Positions 29,605 to 39,413 are shown, numbered from the stretch's first letter. The stretch is 64,000 bases of DNA from Bacteroidaceae bacterium (GCA_017503235.1 JAFVTL010000063.1:53812-117811), one strand, 5' to 3'. Numbers and translations are program-made. Notes: a model not told the origin generated them from the sequence alone.

Positions 29605-29612
29605 TACTTTTG
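29605..29612 (+). promoter_or_regulatory. -7 box of dapA
   Basis: TACTTTTG, 33 bp before the dapA start in the gap after ligA. Confidence 0.55.
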
Positions 29613-29644
29613 TGAATTGTTGAATTAGAGCTTATATTTATTAT

Positions 29645-30541
29645 ATGATACGTACAAGGTTAAAAGGGATGGGAGTAGCGCTGATTACTCCTTTTAAGGA
29701 GGATGACAGTGTAGATTATGATGCGTTGCTTCGTCTGGTAGATTACCAATTGCAGAATGGTACTGATTTCCTCTGTGTTTTAGGGACAACAGCTGAAACT
29801 CCGACATTGACAAAGGAGGAGAAGAGTAAGATAAAGAATCTGGTGGTAGAACGCGTAAACGGACAAATTCCCATCTTGCTAGGTGTTGGAAGTAATTGTA
29901 CTCGTACGGTTATTGAAACGCTTCAGGATGAAGATATGATGTCGGGAGTAGATGCCGTTTTGGTGGCTGTACCTTATTATAATAAACCTTCTCAAGAAGG
30001 ATTGTATCAGCATTATAAGGCGATTGCCCAGTCAACCGACCTCCCCATTGTTCTTTATAATGTACCGGGACGTACGGGCGTGAATATGACCGCTGAGACT
30101 ACTTTGCGTCTGGCGCGTGATTTTGATAATATTGTAGCCATTAAGGAAGCGTCTGGAAATATTACCCAAATGGATGATATCATCAAGAACAAACCTGAAA
30201 ACTTTGATGTGATTTCGGGGGATGATGGTATTACTTTCCCGTTGATTACTTTGGGTGCGGTTGGTGTTATTTCCGTGATAGGAAATGCATTCCCTCGTGA
30301 ATTCAGCCGTATGACTCGTTTGGCCTTGCAAGGTGACTATGCAAATGCGTTGACCATTCATCATAAGTTTACCGAACTGTTCAGCTTGTTGTTTGTCGAT
30401 GGCAATCCGGCAGGGGTGAAGGCTATGCTGAACGTGATGGGATTGATTGACAACAAGCTACGTCTTCCATTGGTGCCAACCCGTATCACTACTTTTGAAA
30501 AGATGCGTGCTATATTGGATGAATTGAATATCAAGTGTTGA
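29645..30541 (+). CDS. dapA: 4-hydroxy-tetrahydrodipicolinate synthase
   Basis: A 298-residue (beta/alpha)8 aldolase that condenses pyruvate with aspartate semialdehyde in lysine and diaminopimelate synthesis. It shows LCVLGTTAETPTLT, the catalytic Tyr in LYNVPGRTG, and the Schiff-base lysine in VAIKEASGN. The family usually has GTTGE at the first motif; here it is GTTAE. It lies 1 bp before a small basic protein gene. Confidence 0.95.
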   Translation: MIRTRLKGMGVALITPFKEDDSVDYDALLRLVDYQLQNGTDFLCVLGTTAETPTLTKEEKSKIKNLVVERVNGQIPILLGVGSNCTRTVIETLQDEDMMSGVDAVLVAVPYYNKPSQEGLYQHYKAIAQSTDLPIVLYNVPGRTGVNMTAETTLRLARDFDNIVAIKEASGNITQMDDIIKNKPENFDVISGDDGITFPLITLGAVGVISVIGNAFPREFSRMTRLALQGDYANALTIHHKFTELFSLLFVDGNPAGVKAMLNVMGLIDNKLRLPLVPTRITTFEKMRAILDELNIKC

Positions 30542-30542
30542 T

Positions 30543-30779
30543 ATGGCCAAGAAAAAGAAGAAAACGCGTAAGAAAACGACTTCGAATAGTCTTTGGAAGG
30601 ATATCCAATCGGCTTTGAAACGATCGTTCACCCGCGAAACGGGTATTCCCACCACCAAGGCTGGTGTGAAACGTAAGTTAGGCACGATGATTGTAGATTG
30701 GGTGTTGAGTCTGTTTACAGGAAAAGGGAAGAAGAAATCCAAGGATGAAATATCGGATGATATTGAAATTATCAAATGA
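30543..30779 (+). CDS. Small lysine-rich protein of unknown function
   Basis: A 78-residue protein with a very basic N-terminus (MAKKKKKTRKKTTS), a middle with RETGIPTTKAGVKRKLG, a short hydrophobic stretch (MIVDWVLSLF) and an acidic end. It begins 1 bp after dapA and is followed by a terminator, so it is probably translated with dapA. The basic N-terminus suggests nucleic-acid or membrane binding, but no family was recognised. Confidence 0.75.
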   Translation: MAKKKKKTRKKTTSNSLWKDIQSALKRSFTRETGIPTTKAGVKRKLGTMIVDWVLSLFTGKGKKKSKDEISDDIEIIK

Positions 30780-30787
30780 TACAAGTG

Positions 30788-30825
30788 CTCCTTCATGCTA
30801 TAGAAAGTGTGAAGGAGTTTTTTTA
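30788..30825 (+). terminator. Terminator of the dapA operon
   Basis: CTCCTTCA and TGAAGGAG form a stem followed by seven T. Confidence 0.8.
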
Positions 30826-30861
30826 AAATGTGAAGACGTTTTAGGGTAGGTATATAAAAGA

Positions 30862-30890
30862 AAAAAGTTCATCATCTCGATGAACTTTTT
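30862..30890 (-). terminator. Terminator of the tRNA-Arg pair
   Basis: AAAAAGTTCATC and GATGAACTTTTT form a 12-bp stem directly past the second tRNA on the minus strand. Confidence 0.8.
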
Positions 30891-30893
30891 CAG

Positions 30894-30967
30894 TGACTCC
30901 GACAGGATTCAAACCTGTAACCTTCTGATCCGTAGTCAGATGCTCTATTCAGTTGAGCTACGGAGCC
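30894..30967 (-). tRNA. tRNA-Arg (anticodon ACG)
   Basis: 74 nt. On the minus strand the acceptor GGCTCCG pairs with CGGAGTC (one G-U). The anticodon stem is TCTGA/TCAGA with loop CTACGGA, giving anticodon ACG, which after A34 deamination reads CGU, CGC and CGA. The T arm ACAGG-TTTGAAT-CCTGT is intact. CCA is not encoded. It is identical to the copy at 31001-31074; the same repeated DNA gives a false open frame on the plus strand. Confidence 0.95.
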
Positions 30968-31000
30968 ATTCCGTTTGAAATATGCGTTAAAGAAAACTAG

Positions 31001-31074
31001 TGACTCCGACAGGATTCAAACCTGTAACCTTCTGATCCGTAGTCAGATGCTCTATTCAGTTGAGCTACGGAGCC
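31001..31074 (-). tRNA. tRNA-Arg (anticodon ACG), second copy
   Basis: Identical in sequence to 30894-30967, 107 bp apart with a 33-bp spacer. It is upstream of the other copy with respect to transcription and lies 22 bp after a -7 box, so both are likely one transcript. Confidence 0.95.
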
Positions 31075-31095
31075 ATTGTTTTGTTTTAACGGGTG

Positions 31096-31103
31096 CAAAG
31101 ATA
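31096..31103 (-). promoter_or_regulatory. -7 box of the tRNA-Arg pair
   Basis: CAAAGATA on plus is TATCTTTG on minus, about 20 bp before the first tRNA. Confidence 0.6.
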
Positions 31104-31212
31104 CGCACTTTTTCTGAATCTGCAAGTGTTTCCTTTAATTTTTTTTGTGGAATAAATAGGTGCAGAAAAGGTTTTTACCTGTATCTTGTTGATTTATAAA
31201 CTATAAGTCGTT

Positions 31213-31253
31213 TTAAAAAAAGCGCCTGTAAGGATTATCCCTGACAGGCGCTT
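31213..31253 (-). terminator. Terminator of htpG
   Basis: AAGCGCCTGT and ACAGGCGCTT pair perfectly over 10 bp. On the minus strand the stem is followed by a U-run from AAAAAAA at 31213. Confidence 0.8.
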
Positions 31254-31279
31254 CTACTATATGTTTGCTGAAGTATTGA

Positions 31280-33325
31280 TTAAATCATCTCGATGCTTCG
31301 CTTCACGAAGTTGGTCAAGGCTTCACCCTTCAACATGTTGTTCTGCAACAAGGCGAGGTCTACCAATTGGCGGATAACCTTGTTCCCACCGGCATATTTG
31401 CCAAGTACGGCATCTTTTTTGCTCTTTTCATCGGCAATCTTCTTTTCCACTTCGTTCAAAGCATCCTTGTCGGCTTGAGGGATTTCATCGTACTTCTTGC
31501 CTTCCTGCTTCTTTTTCAATTCGCTTTGTTCGAAGTTTAAGGTAGCGATGCTGGTTTCAATCGGCAATAATTCTTCGCTACAAGCGGTATTGGCATCTTC
31601 CAACACTTGCTTCACGAGTTTGTGGTCGGAGTTCAAGACTACATTGAACATGTCCGGCATTTCGCCGTAGAAGCTCATACCTGCTTGAATTTGTGACATT
31701 TCCTTCATACGGCGCATGTATTCGCTTTGAGTAATCATGATAGGTGCACCGTTTTCGCCCATGGCTTGGGTTTCCACATTGAATTCCACCTTGTTCATGC
31801 TTGGCAATTGGCTACGGAATACCGATGAAAGGACGTCTTTCTTTTCGTTGGCCAATTCTTCACCCTTCGGCTCGTCCTTGGCAATGAGACGGTCTACTAC
31901 ATCGCTATCCACGCGAGTGAAACGGCATTTTTCGAGTTTCTGTTCGAGCATGCTTACCATCGCTACATCCAATTGGCCATCCATCAACAAGACGTTGTAA
32001 CCTTTGTTCTTGGCAGCATCAATATAGCTGTATTGTTCTTCCAAATTATTGGAATACAAGTAAATGAGGTTGCCATCCTTGTCGGTTTGGTTGTCCTTAA
32101 TCAAGGTTTTGTATTCTTCGTATGTGTAATAGTTACCGTCAGTATCCTTCATCAACGAGAACTTGTTGGCCTTGTCGTAGAAGTCTTCTTGAGTCAACAT
32201 ACCGTAGTTGATGAAAATCTTCAAGTCGTCCCACTTGGCTTCGAAATCCTTACGGTCGCTCTTGAAAATGCTCTGCAAGCGGTCTGAAACCTTCTTGGTG
32301 ATGTAGGTAGAAATCTTCTTCACGTTCGAGTCGCTTTGGAGATAAGAACGGGATACGTTCAACGGGATATCCGGAGAGTCGATAACGCCATGAAGGAGAG
32401 TCAAGAAGTCGGGTACAATGCCTTCTACCGAGTCGGTCACGAACACCTGGTTGCAATACAACTGGATTTTGTTCTTCTGCAATTCGAGGTTGCTCTTGAT
32501 TTTCGGGAAGTAGAGCACACCGGTCAAGTTGAACGGATAATCTACATTCAAATGTATCCAGAACAAAGGCTCGTCAGACATAGGGTAGAGGTCGCGATAG
32601 AACTTCTTGTAATCTTCGTCCTTCAAATCCATCGGCTTCTTTGTCCACAATGGTTCGCTATCGTTGATTACGTTGTCCTCGTCAGTTTCTACTTGCTTGC
32701 CATCCTTCCAGTCCTTCTTCTTGCCGAAAGCTACCGGAATAGGGAGGAATCGACAATATTTATTCAATAAGGTAGAGATGCGTGATTCTTCCAGGAATTC
32801 CTTGCAATCATCGTCGATGTAGAGGATGATGTCTGTACCACGATCTGCCTTGTCGATGTTTTCGAGGGTAAACTCAGGGCTACCGTCGCAAGACCATTTC
32901 ACGGCCTGAGCACCTTCCTGGTATGACTTGGTCACGATTTCTACCTTTTTGGCTACCATGAAAGCCGAGTAGAAACCCAAACCGAAGTGACCGATGATGG
33001 CATTGGCATCTTCCTTATACTTGTCGAGGAAGTCGTTGGCACCCGAGAAAGCAATCTGGTTGATGTACTTGTCGATTTCTTCGGCGGTCATACCGATACC
33101 ACGGTCGCTGATGGTGATGGTTTCTTTGCCTACGCTCACCTTTACGGTCAGGTCGCCCATTTCACCTTTGAAGTCACCCTTTGAAGCGTATGTTTTCAAC
33201 TTCTGGGTAGCATCTACGGCATTGGATACCAATTCACGAAGGAAGATTTCGTGGTCGCTGTACAAGAATTTCTTGATGATGGGGAAAATGTTTTCGGTAG
33301 TTACCCCAATGTTTCCTTTTTGCAT
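31280..33325 (-). CDS. htpG: Molecular chaperone Hsp90 (HtpG)
   Basis: A 681-residue cytoplasmic ATP-dependent chaperone. The N-terminal GHKL ATPase has the FLRELVSNAVDATQKL box, DRGIGMTAEEI, and GHFGLGFYSAFMVA. The middle domain follows, with LNVSRSYLQSD, and a C-terminal dimerisation domain. An insertion-like stretch ELKKKQEGKKYDEIPQADK near 590-610 is predicted coiled. It is single and has its own terminator. No CIRCE-like element was found upstream. Confidence 0.96.
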   Translation of the reverse strand: MQKGNIGVTTENIFPIIKKFLYSDHEIFLRELVSNAVDATQKLKTYASKGDFKGEMGDLTVKVSVGKETITISDRGIGMTAEEIDKYINQIAFSGANDFLDKYKEDANAIIGHFGLGFYSAFMVAKKVEIVTKSYQEGAQAVKWSCDGSPEFTLENIDKADRGTDIILYIDDDCKEFLEESRISTLLNKYCRFLPIPVAFGKKKDWKDGKQVETDEDNVINDSEPLWTKKPMDLKDEDYKKFYRDLYPMSDEPLFWIHLNVDYPFNLTGVLYFPKIKSNLELQKNKIQLYCNQVFVTDSVEGIVPDFLTLLHGVIDSPDIPLNVSRSYLQSDSNVKKISTYITKKVSDRLQSIFKSDRKDFEAKWDDLKIFINYGMLTQEDFYDKANKFSLMKDTDGNYYTYEEYKTLIKDNQTDKDGNLIYLYSNNLEEQYSYIDAAKNKGYNVLLMDGQLDVAMVSMLEQKLEKCRFTRVDSDVVDRLIAKDEPKGEELANEKKDVLSSVFRSQLPSMNKVEFNVETQAMGENGAPIMITQSEYMRRMKEMSQIQAGMSFYGEMPDMFNVVLNSDHKLVKQVLEDANTACSEELLPIETSIATLNFEQSELKKKQEGKKYDEIPQADKDALNEVEKKIADEKSKKDAVLGKYAGGNKVIRQLVDLALLQNNMLKGEALTNFVKRSIEMI

Positions 33326-33382
33326 GATTCTTATTTTTTTTATTGTTTATACTCATTTGAATAGTCGAAAACTATACTACAA

Positions 33383-33414
33383 AAAAAATGCCAGACGTTT
33401 CCGTCTGACATTTT
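33383..33414 (-). terminator. Terminator of clpC
   Basis: AATGCCAGACG and CGTCTGACATT form a stem around TTTC. On the minus strand it is followed by a long U-run from the A-tract at 33381-33388. Confidence 0.75.
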
Positions 33415-33437
33415 GACATATCCTTTTAACGGACTTT

Positions 33438-35966
33438 TCACTTTTCTACCGTCATCACGATGGCATCCTTTTCCTTGTCATGTGTGCCGCGGATGGTATC
33501 GCCTTCCTGGATGTCATGGCTCAAGATGACTTCTGCCAAAGCATCTTCCACGTATGTTTGGATGGCACGCTTCAGCGGACGGGCACCATACTGGATGTCA
33601 TAACCCTTTTCAGCAATAAACTTGCGTGCTTCGTCGTCCATAACGAGCTTGTATCCAATAGTTTCAACACGTTTGTAGAGCCCTTCCAACTCGATGTCCA
33701 CAATCTTCACAAGGCTATCCATTTCCAATTGGTCGAAGTTGATGATTTCATCCAAACGATTCAGGAACTCCGGAGCAAATTGCTTGTTGAGTGCCTTGGT
33801 GATGATGCCACGAGAATAGTCCTTCATGTTTTCCGTTTGTCCCGATGTGAAACCGATTCCCTTGCCGAAATCCTTCAACTGACGGGTACCTACGTTGGAT
33901 GTCATGATGACAATTGTGTTCTTGAAGTCCACGGTGCGGCCATTGGTGTCGGTCAGGCGTCCTTCATCCATGACTTGCAACAGGATGTTGAATACATCCG
34001 AATGCGCCTTTTCGATTTCGTCCAGCAAGACGATGGAGTAGGGCTTGCGACGCACCTTTTCGGTGAGCAGTCCACCTTCTTCATAACCCACATATCCCGG
34101 AGGAGCTCCCACGAGGCGTGATACGGTGAACTTTTCCATGTATTCGCTCATGTCCACGCGAATCAATGCATCGGCCGAGCCGAACATGAACTTCGCTAAC
34201 TCCTTGGCCAAGTGTGTCTTACCTACACCGGTAGGGCCGAGGAACATGAATGTGCCAATCGGTCGGTTCGGGTCCTTCAAGCCGATGCGGCTACGTTGGA
34301 TGGCCTTGACCAAGGTCTCAATGGCTTTATCTTGTCCGATAACTTTGCTCATGAGGTCGGCTTTCATACCCATCAAGCGCATGCCTTCGGTTTGTGCCAT
34401 CTTCTGTACGGGGATGCCCGACATCATGGATATCACATTGGCAATCTGCTCTTCGTCAACCGTTTCGCGGTTTTCCTTCAGGCTCTTTTCCCAATTCTCT
34501 TTCATAATGTCAAGTTGGGCGCTGAGTTCTTTCTCTTTGTCGCGGAAGCTGGCGGCCAATTCGTAGTTTTGTGAGCGTACGGCTTCACTTTTCTTGGCCT
34601 TCATTTCGTCGATGAGCTTTTCCTGCTCTTCAAGTTCCTTCGGTACCGAAATGTTCTTGAGGTGTACACGTGAGCCGGCTTCATCGAGGGCGTCGATGGC
34701 TTTGTCGGGGAAGAATCGGTCGGTAATGTATCGTCCTGCCAATTTGACACACGCTTCGAGCGCTTCTGCAGTGTATGTTACATTATGGTGGTCTTCATAC
34801 CTTCCCTTGATGTTCTGCAGGATTTGCAGAGTTTCTTCAGGGGTGGTGGGTTCCACGATAATCTTTTGAAATCTTCTTTCCAAAGCACCATCCTTTTCGA
34901 TGTTTTGTCTGTATTCGTCGAGGGTAGTGGCGCCGATGCATTGGATTTCTCCACGGGCAAGGGCGGGCTTCAACATGTTGGCTGCATCCATAGAACCAGC
35001 CGCTGAACCTGCGCCGACGATGGTGTGTATCTCGTCGATGAACAGGATGATGTCCGGATTCTTCTGCAGTTCCTTCAGGATGGCACGGATGCGTTCTTCG
35101 AATTGTCCGCGATACTTGGTTCCTGCCACAACGGAGGCCATATCGAGTGTCACCACACGCTTGTTGAAGAGGATGCGCGATACCTTCTTTTCAACGATGC
35201 GCAAGGCAAGTCCTTCGACGATGGCCGATTTGCCCACTCCCGGTTCGCCGATGAGTATGGGGTTGTTTTTCTTGCGTCGGCTCAAGATTTGTGCCACGCG
35301 TTCTATTTCCTTTTCACGGCCTACAACAGGGTCCAGTTTGCCTTCTTCGGCGGCACGGGTCATGTCGGTGCCGAAATTGTCCAGCATCGGAGTATCGTTG
35401 CTTGGCTTTGGTTGGGCGGGCTTAACCTGCTGTCCGGCCTGGCCTGACGAGGGCTTTCCTGCGGTAGGCGGATAGTCTTCTTCATCTTCATCCTCGTCTT
35501 CGCCAAGTCCAAATCCACTTCGGGTTCCGTCGGGTTGCAAAGCCAGATGTTCCTGAAGCTTGTCGTAGGTCACATCGTGTCCTTCCAATATGCGGGATGC
35601 GTTATTGTTCTTCTGCTTCATGATGGCCAGCAGAATGTGTTCGGCGTCGGCGGACTGACATTTCTGCAGTTTGGCTTCCAGGATGCATAGCTTCAAAATG
35701 CGTGAAGCCTCTTCGTTGAAGTTCACGTCTTCGTTATAGTTTAGTCCGTTATCGGTATGTTCCAGCAGCCCCTTTTCGACTTCTTCCTTCAGTTTCTTCA
35801 GGTCAATCTGCAAGTTGAACAAGGCTTCAATGGCCTTGCCTTCACCATTCCTCAACAAGCCTAATAACAGGTGCTCAGGGCCGATGTAGGGGGTTCGGAG
35901 GCGGTTGGCCTCCTCCTTGCTGTACATGATGATGTCGGATACTCGTTTCGTAAATTGGTTGTTCAT
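33438..35966 (-). CDS. clpC: ATP-dependent Clp protease ATPase subunit, ClpC type
   Basis: An 842-residue AAA+ unfoldase that feeds ClpP. The N-terminal Clp_N repeats (about 1-145, [13 protein letters not shown] and [10 protein letters not shown]) are followed by AAA+ domain 1 ([22 protein letters not shown]), a UVR-like middle domain about 420-460 that marks the ClpC type, AAA+ domain 2 ([23 protein letters not shown]), and a C-terminal D2 domain. Start [17 protein letters not shown] at 35966 is preferred; 35972 is possible, but the ATG at 36008 lies upstream of the -7 box and is unlikely. Confidence 0.95.
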   Translation of the reverse strand: MNNQFTKRVSDIIMYSKEEANRLRTPYIGPEHLLLGLLRNGEGKAIEALFNLQIDLKKLKEEVEKGLLEHTDNGLNYNEDVNFNEEASRILKLCILEAKLQKCQSADAEHILLAIMKQKNNNASRILEGHDVTYDKLQEHLALQPDGTRSGFGLGEDEDEDEEDYPPTAGKPSSGQAGQQVKPAQPKPSNDTPMLDNFGTDMTRAAEEGKLDPVVGREKEIERVAQILSRRKKNNPILIGEPGVGKSAIVEGLALRIVEKKVSRILFNKRVVTLDMASVVAGTKYRGQFEERIRAILKELQKNPDIILFIDEIHTIVGAGSAAGSMDAANMLKPALARGEIQCIGATTLDEYRQNIEKDGALERRFQKIIVEPTTPEETLQILQNIKGRYEDHHNVTYTAEALEACVKLAGRYITDRFFPDKAIDALDEAGSRVHLKNISVPKELEEQEKLIDEMKAKKSEAVRSQNYELAASFRDKEKELSAQLDIMKENWEKSLKENRETVDEEQIANVISMMSGIPVQKMAQTEGMRLMGMKADLMSKVIGQDKAIETLVKAIQRSRIGLKDPNRPIGTFMFLGPTGVGKTHLAKELAKFMFGSADALIRVDMSEYMEKFTVSRLVGAPPGYVGYEEGGLLTEKVRRKPYSIVLLDEIEKAHSDVFNILLQVMDEGRLTDTNGRTVDFKNTIVIMTSNVGTRQLKDFGKGIGFTSGQTENMKDYSRGIITKALNKQFAPEFLNRLDEIINFDQLEMDSLVKIVDIELEGLYKRVETIGYKLVMDDEARKFIAEKGYDIQYGARPLKRAIQTYVEDALAEVILSHDIQEGDTIRGTHDKEKDAIVMTVEK

Positions 35967-35985
35967 ATTCATCGTTTGTTGTGTG

Positions 35986-35993
35986 CAAAGATA
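35986..35993 (-). promoter_or_regulatory. -7 box of clpC
   Basis: CAAAGATA on plus is TATCTTTG on minus, 19 bp before the clpC start. Confidence 0.6.
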
Positions 35994-36200
35994 AGTATAT
36001 TCTCTCATCCCTGCGGTTCTTTCGTTTTATTTAACAGCAAAAAGCGTGCCAGAGTTGCAGTTCTGCCAAATATTCTTGTTGTTATGTCCGGAAGTGTCTG
36101 TGGAGTGCCGGATTTTTCAAACGTCTTGGCAGAGTTTTGAAAGATGTTATGAATACTTTTTTCTATTGCGTATGGATGAACTCCTTCCTGAATATCTAAA

Positions 36201-36288
36201 CGTTCCTATGGAAATATGTTGGAGCTCCTATGGAAATATCGTGACGTACCATAGGAAGTATTGTGAACTTCCATAGAAAGTTTTTTTT
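36201..36288. repeat. Four-unit array with exact 22-bp period and palindromic core
   Basis: Core starts at 36205, 36227, 36249 and 36271 are exactly 22 bp apart. Cores read CCTATGG, CCTATGG, CCATAGG, CCATAGA, so TTCC(TAT or ATA)GGAA palindromes flip between halves. It lies in the 725-bp gap between the clpC and helicase starts. No protein frame here is convincing. Confidence 0.85.
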
Positions 36289-36438
36289 CCCTTTACATAA
36301 CATTTGGTCAGAAAATAGGTATCAAAAACATCTGTCAAAAGTGTCAGGATGGCATAATGTATTGATTTACAGAACTGAACACTGATACTTTTTGCTGATT
36401 TTTAGGTTTTAGAAAAGTCAGGAAATGTGTCGGTTTCT

Positions 36439-36482
36439 ACATTGCAAAGCATAGGTTTACGCATTGTAAAGCATTGGTTTAT
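36439..36482. repeat. Two 22-bp units in the same gap
   Basis: ACATTGCAAAGCATAGGTTT and the following GCATTGTAAAGCATTGGTTT differ at only four of 22 positions and abut. The second contains TTTAC-n5-GTAAA with the preceding bases, the core seen at 47031-47087 and in the 150-bp module. The rest of 36289-36681 shows no gene. Confidence 0.7.
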
Positions 36483-36681
36483 CGTGGGTATCTCGTTGTT
36501 TTATGACCTTTAGGGGAAGTGACATCGTCTGTTGGAAGGCTGATTCTTTCAAAACCAAAAAATCAGCCAAAAAAGTCAGGATTTGATATTGTGAATCAGT
36601 AGGTTAGCGCATTCTGATTCATCTGATTCATATTTTGTGAACTTGTTGGTCGGAACCATTTCATTGAGAAAAGGGAGTATA

Positions 36682-36713
36682 TTTGGGTCTTTGTGGATAT
36701 TTCACTATTTTTG
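36682..36713 (+). promoter_or_regulatory. Promoter of the helicase gene
   Basis: TTTG at 36682-36685 and TATTTTTG at 36706-36713 have the -33/-7 spacing of the Bacteroidetes primary promoter. Start codon 20 bp later. Confidence 0.65.
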
Positions 36714-36733
36714 TAACATAAACAGAATGACTT

Positions 36734-38065
36734 ATGAAAGGATTGTCCGCACTGATGATGCAAGCTCTTGAAGGCTTGAAGATTGATACGTTGAACCCTA
36801 TGCAGGAAAGCGCCATTGAAGCATGGAGGGAGGGGAGTGACCTGATATTGCTTTCACCCACAGGTTCGGGAAAGACATTGGCCTATCTGTTGCCCTTGCT
36901 CGAAACGCTGAAGCCCGATGTGCAAGGGGTGCAAGCCGTAGTGCTGGTGCCCTCGCGTGAATTAGCCTTGCAGATTGACCAGGTATTCAGAAGCATGAAT
37001 ACCCCCTTCAGGGTGATGAGTTGTTATGGCGGACGTCCGGCCATGGAGGAACACCGCACGATGAACGGCATCCATCCGTCTGTCATCATCGGTACGCCTG
37101 GGCGTATGAATGACCATCTCGGTAAAGCGAATTTCGATGCGTCTACCGTTCACACCTTGGTGATAGATGAATTTGACAAATGTCTGGAGTTCGGGTTTCA
37201 AGAAGAGATGGCGCAGGTCATCGGTCAGTTGCCTCGTCTTAAAAGGCGGTTCCTGCTTTCAGCTACCGATACCGAGGAGATACCTCGTTTTACGGGCTTG
37301 AATCGTACACAAAGACTCGATTTCTTGAACGGAGAGGAAGAAGTTTCCTCGCGCATACATATATATAAGGTAATGTCGCCCGTGAAGGACAAGCTCGAAA
37401 CCCTGTATCGTTTGCTTTGTACCTTGGGCAGCAAGTCGACGTTGGTCTTCTGCAACCATCGCGAGAGTGTGGAGCGGGTAGGGAAGTATCTTCAGTCGCA
37501 GAAGTACCCTTGTGGCATCTTTCATGGCGGTATGGAGCAGGACGATCGTGAACGTTCGCTTTATAAGTTCCGCAACGGTAGTTGTCATGTGCTCATTTCA
37601 ACCGATCTTGCAGCTCGTGGTCTTGACATTCCCGAGATAGAGCATGTTGTCCACTACCATTTGCCCATACAGGAGGATGGATATATCCATCGCAACGGAC
37701 GTACGGCCCGCTGGGAAGCCGAGGGGAATTCATACATTATCCTGCACCCCGAAGAACAGTTGCCGGCCTATATCGACGAGGAGCCCGAAACTTTTGATTT
37801 GCCCGAGGAAACACCCAAGCCCTCGCAACCCGAATTTGTCACTATATATATAGGTAAGGGGAAGAAGGATAAAATCAACAAAGTGGATATTGTAGGCTTT
37901 TTGGCCAAGAAAGGAAACTTAAAAAAAGAGGAGATAGGGCGCATTGATGTGAAAGATCACTATGCCTTTGTAGCCGTATCGCGCAAAAAGATAAAGCAGA
38001 CACTCGGATTGATCAGAAATGAGAAGATTAAGGGAGTGAAAACCATCATTGAAGAAGCTAAATAG
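36734..38065 (+). CDS. DEAD-box type RNA helicase with a DEFD motif
   Basis: A 443-residue RNA helicase. It has the Q-motif region LNPMQESAI, Walker A SPTGSGKT, PSRELALQ, motif II reading DEFD (residues 145-148) instead of DEAD, LLSAT as motif III, ISTDLAARGLD and HRNGRTARWE as motifs V-VI. The C-terminal 90 residues (from about 355) are basic with YIGKGKKDKINKVDIVGFLAKKG, consistent with a DbpA-like RNA-binding domain. That domain suggests a role in ribosome assembly. DEFD is unusual in a DEAD-box protein but compatible with ATP hydrolysis. Single gene. Confidence 0.9.
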   Translation: MKGLSALMMQALEGLKIDTLNPMQESAIEAWREGSDLILLSPTGSGKTLAYLLPLLETLKPDVQGVQAVVLVPSRELALQIDQVFRSMNTPFRVMSCYGGRPAMEEHRTMNGIHPSVIIGTPGRMNDHLGKANFDASTVHTLVIDEFDKCLEFGFQEEMAQVIGQLPRLKRRFLLSATDTEEIPRFTGLNRTQRLDFLNGEEEVSSRIHIYKVMSPVKDKLETLYRLLCTLGSKSTLVFCNHRESVERVGKYLQSQKYPCGIFHGGMEQDDRERSLYKFRNGSCHVLISTDLAARGLDIPEIEHVVHYHLPIQEDGYIHRNGRTARWEAEGNSYIILHPEEQLPAYIDEEPETFDLPEETPKPSQPEFVTIYIGKGKKDKINKVDIVGFLAKKGNLKKEEIGRIDVKDHYAFVAVSRKKIKQTLGLIRNEKIKGVKTIIEEAK

Positions 38066-38330
38066 TGACAAAATGAAAGGTTGAAAGGGAAGGTTGTTTG
38101 CTTTTGCTCAAAAAGATAAGTTTTATATATACGAATACATGTATTTTATAAGGGCTGTTATCAAAATGTAAGCCCAAATGTATCGTTGAAAGTATTTTGA
38201 AAGAATTTTGTCTTTTTGTGCATAATTTTATCATTAAATATTTGGTGCGAGTTAAAATAATGCGTAATTTCGCACAAAATGTTAGAAGGAAATAAAGCAA
38301 TAGTATTAAAACCATAAAACCTTTTTAGAG

Positions 38331-39401
38331 ATGAAAAAGCATAATTTCAATGCGGGACCCTCTATCCTGCCGCGTGAAGTCATTGAAAAAACAGCACAAG
38401 CCGTACTTGACTTCAATGGTTCGGGACTTTCCTTGATGGAAATCAGCCATCGTGCCAAAGACTTCCAACCAGTATTGGATGAAGCCGTAGCTTTGTTCAA
38501 AGAATTGTTGAATATCCCGGAAGGCTATTCAGTATTGTTCCTGGGTGGTGGCGCAAGTCTGGAATTCTGTATGATTCCATTCAACTTCCTTGAAAAGAAA
38601 GCTGCTTATTTGAACACCGGTGTATGGGCAAAGAAGGCCATGAAAGAAGCTAAGGGCTTCGGTGAAGTGGTAGAAGTAGCCTCATCGGCAGAAGCGACTT
38701 ATTCCTATATTCCGAAGGGATATACTATCCCTGAAGACGCTGACTACTTCCATGTGACCAGCAACAACACCATTTATGGTACAGAACTCCATGAAGATTT
38801 GGATTCTCCGGTGCCGATGATTGCCGATATGTCATCTGACATCTTCTCGCGTCCGGTAGACGTATCCAAGTACATCTGTATCTATGGTGGTGCACAAAAG
38901 AACCTTGCTCCGGCAGGTGTGACTTTCGTTATCGTGAAGAACGAAGCATTGGGTAAGGTATCCCGTTATATTCCTACCATGTTGAACTATCAGACACACA
39001 TCGATGGCGGTTCAATGTTCAATACTCCTCCTGTATTGCCAATCTATGCCGCATTGCAGACATTGCGTTGGATCAAGGCAGAAGGCGGCGTGGAAGAAAT
39101 GCAGAAGCGTGCGAAGGAACGTGCTGACATGTTGTATGGTGAAATCGACCGCAACAAGCTCTTCCGTGCAACCGTTGCTGACAAGGCTGACCGTTCATAC
39201 ATGAACATCTGTTTCGTGATGGCCGATGAATACAAGGAGCTCGAAGCTGACTTCATGAAGTTTGCTACCGAAAGAGGTATGGTAGGTATCAAGGGACACC
39301 GTTCAGTAGGTGGTTTCCGCGCATCATGCTACAACGCTATGCCGAAGGAAAGTGTACAGGCTTTGATTGATTGCATGCAGGAATTTGAAAAATTACATTG
39401 A
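38331..39401 (+). CDS. serC: Phosphoserine aminotransferase
   Basis: A 356-residue PLP enzyme for the second step of serine synthesis. It opens [15 protein letters not shown], with the PLP lysine in [13 protein letters not shown], and ends with [20 protein letters not shown]. Length is normal. It is 95 bp from serA on the same strand, but the gap holds a hairpin with iterated arms, so read-through may be limited. Upstream 265 bp hold no gene. Confidence 0.95.
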   Translation: MKKHNFNAGPSILPREVIEKTAQAVLDFNGSGLSLMEISHRAKDFQPVLDEAVALFKELLNIPEGYSVLFLGGGASLEFCMIPFNFLEKKAAYLNTGVWAKKAMKEAKGFGEVVEVASSAEATYSYIPKGYTIPEDADYFHVTSNNTIYGTELHEDLDSPVPMIADMSSDIFSRPVDVSKYICIYGGAQKNLAPAGVTFVIVKNEALGKVSRYIPTMLNYQTHIDGGSMFNTPPVLPIYAALQTLRWIKAEGGVEEMQKRAKERADMLYGEIDRNKLFRATVADKADRSYMNICFVMADEYKELEADFMKFATERGMVGIKGHRSVGGFRASCYNAMPKESVQALIDCMQEFEKLH

Positions 39402-39413
39402 TAATTAAATAAG

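Noticed and set aside
30975-31199. 74-codon frame across the tRNA genes
   Set aside because: It is the complement of tRNA-Arg DNA (SDSDRIQTCNLLIRSQ-like), a common false annotation.
35967-36008. Earlier clpC start at 36008
   Set aside because: The -7 box TATCTTTG at 35986-35993 lies after it, so that codon would not be transcribed.
36046-36276. 76-codon frame upstream of the helicase
   Set aside because: It runs through the 22-bp palindromic array, has Cys- and Tyr-rich odd composition and no start signal.
36201-36288. CRISPR array
   Set aside because: Period is 22 bp with a core of about 11 bp, no spacers of normal length, cores invert between units, and no cas genes are present. The same applies to 53861-53948.
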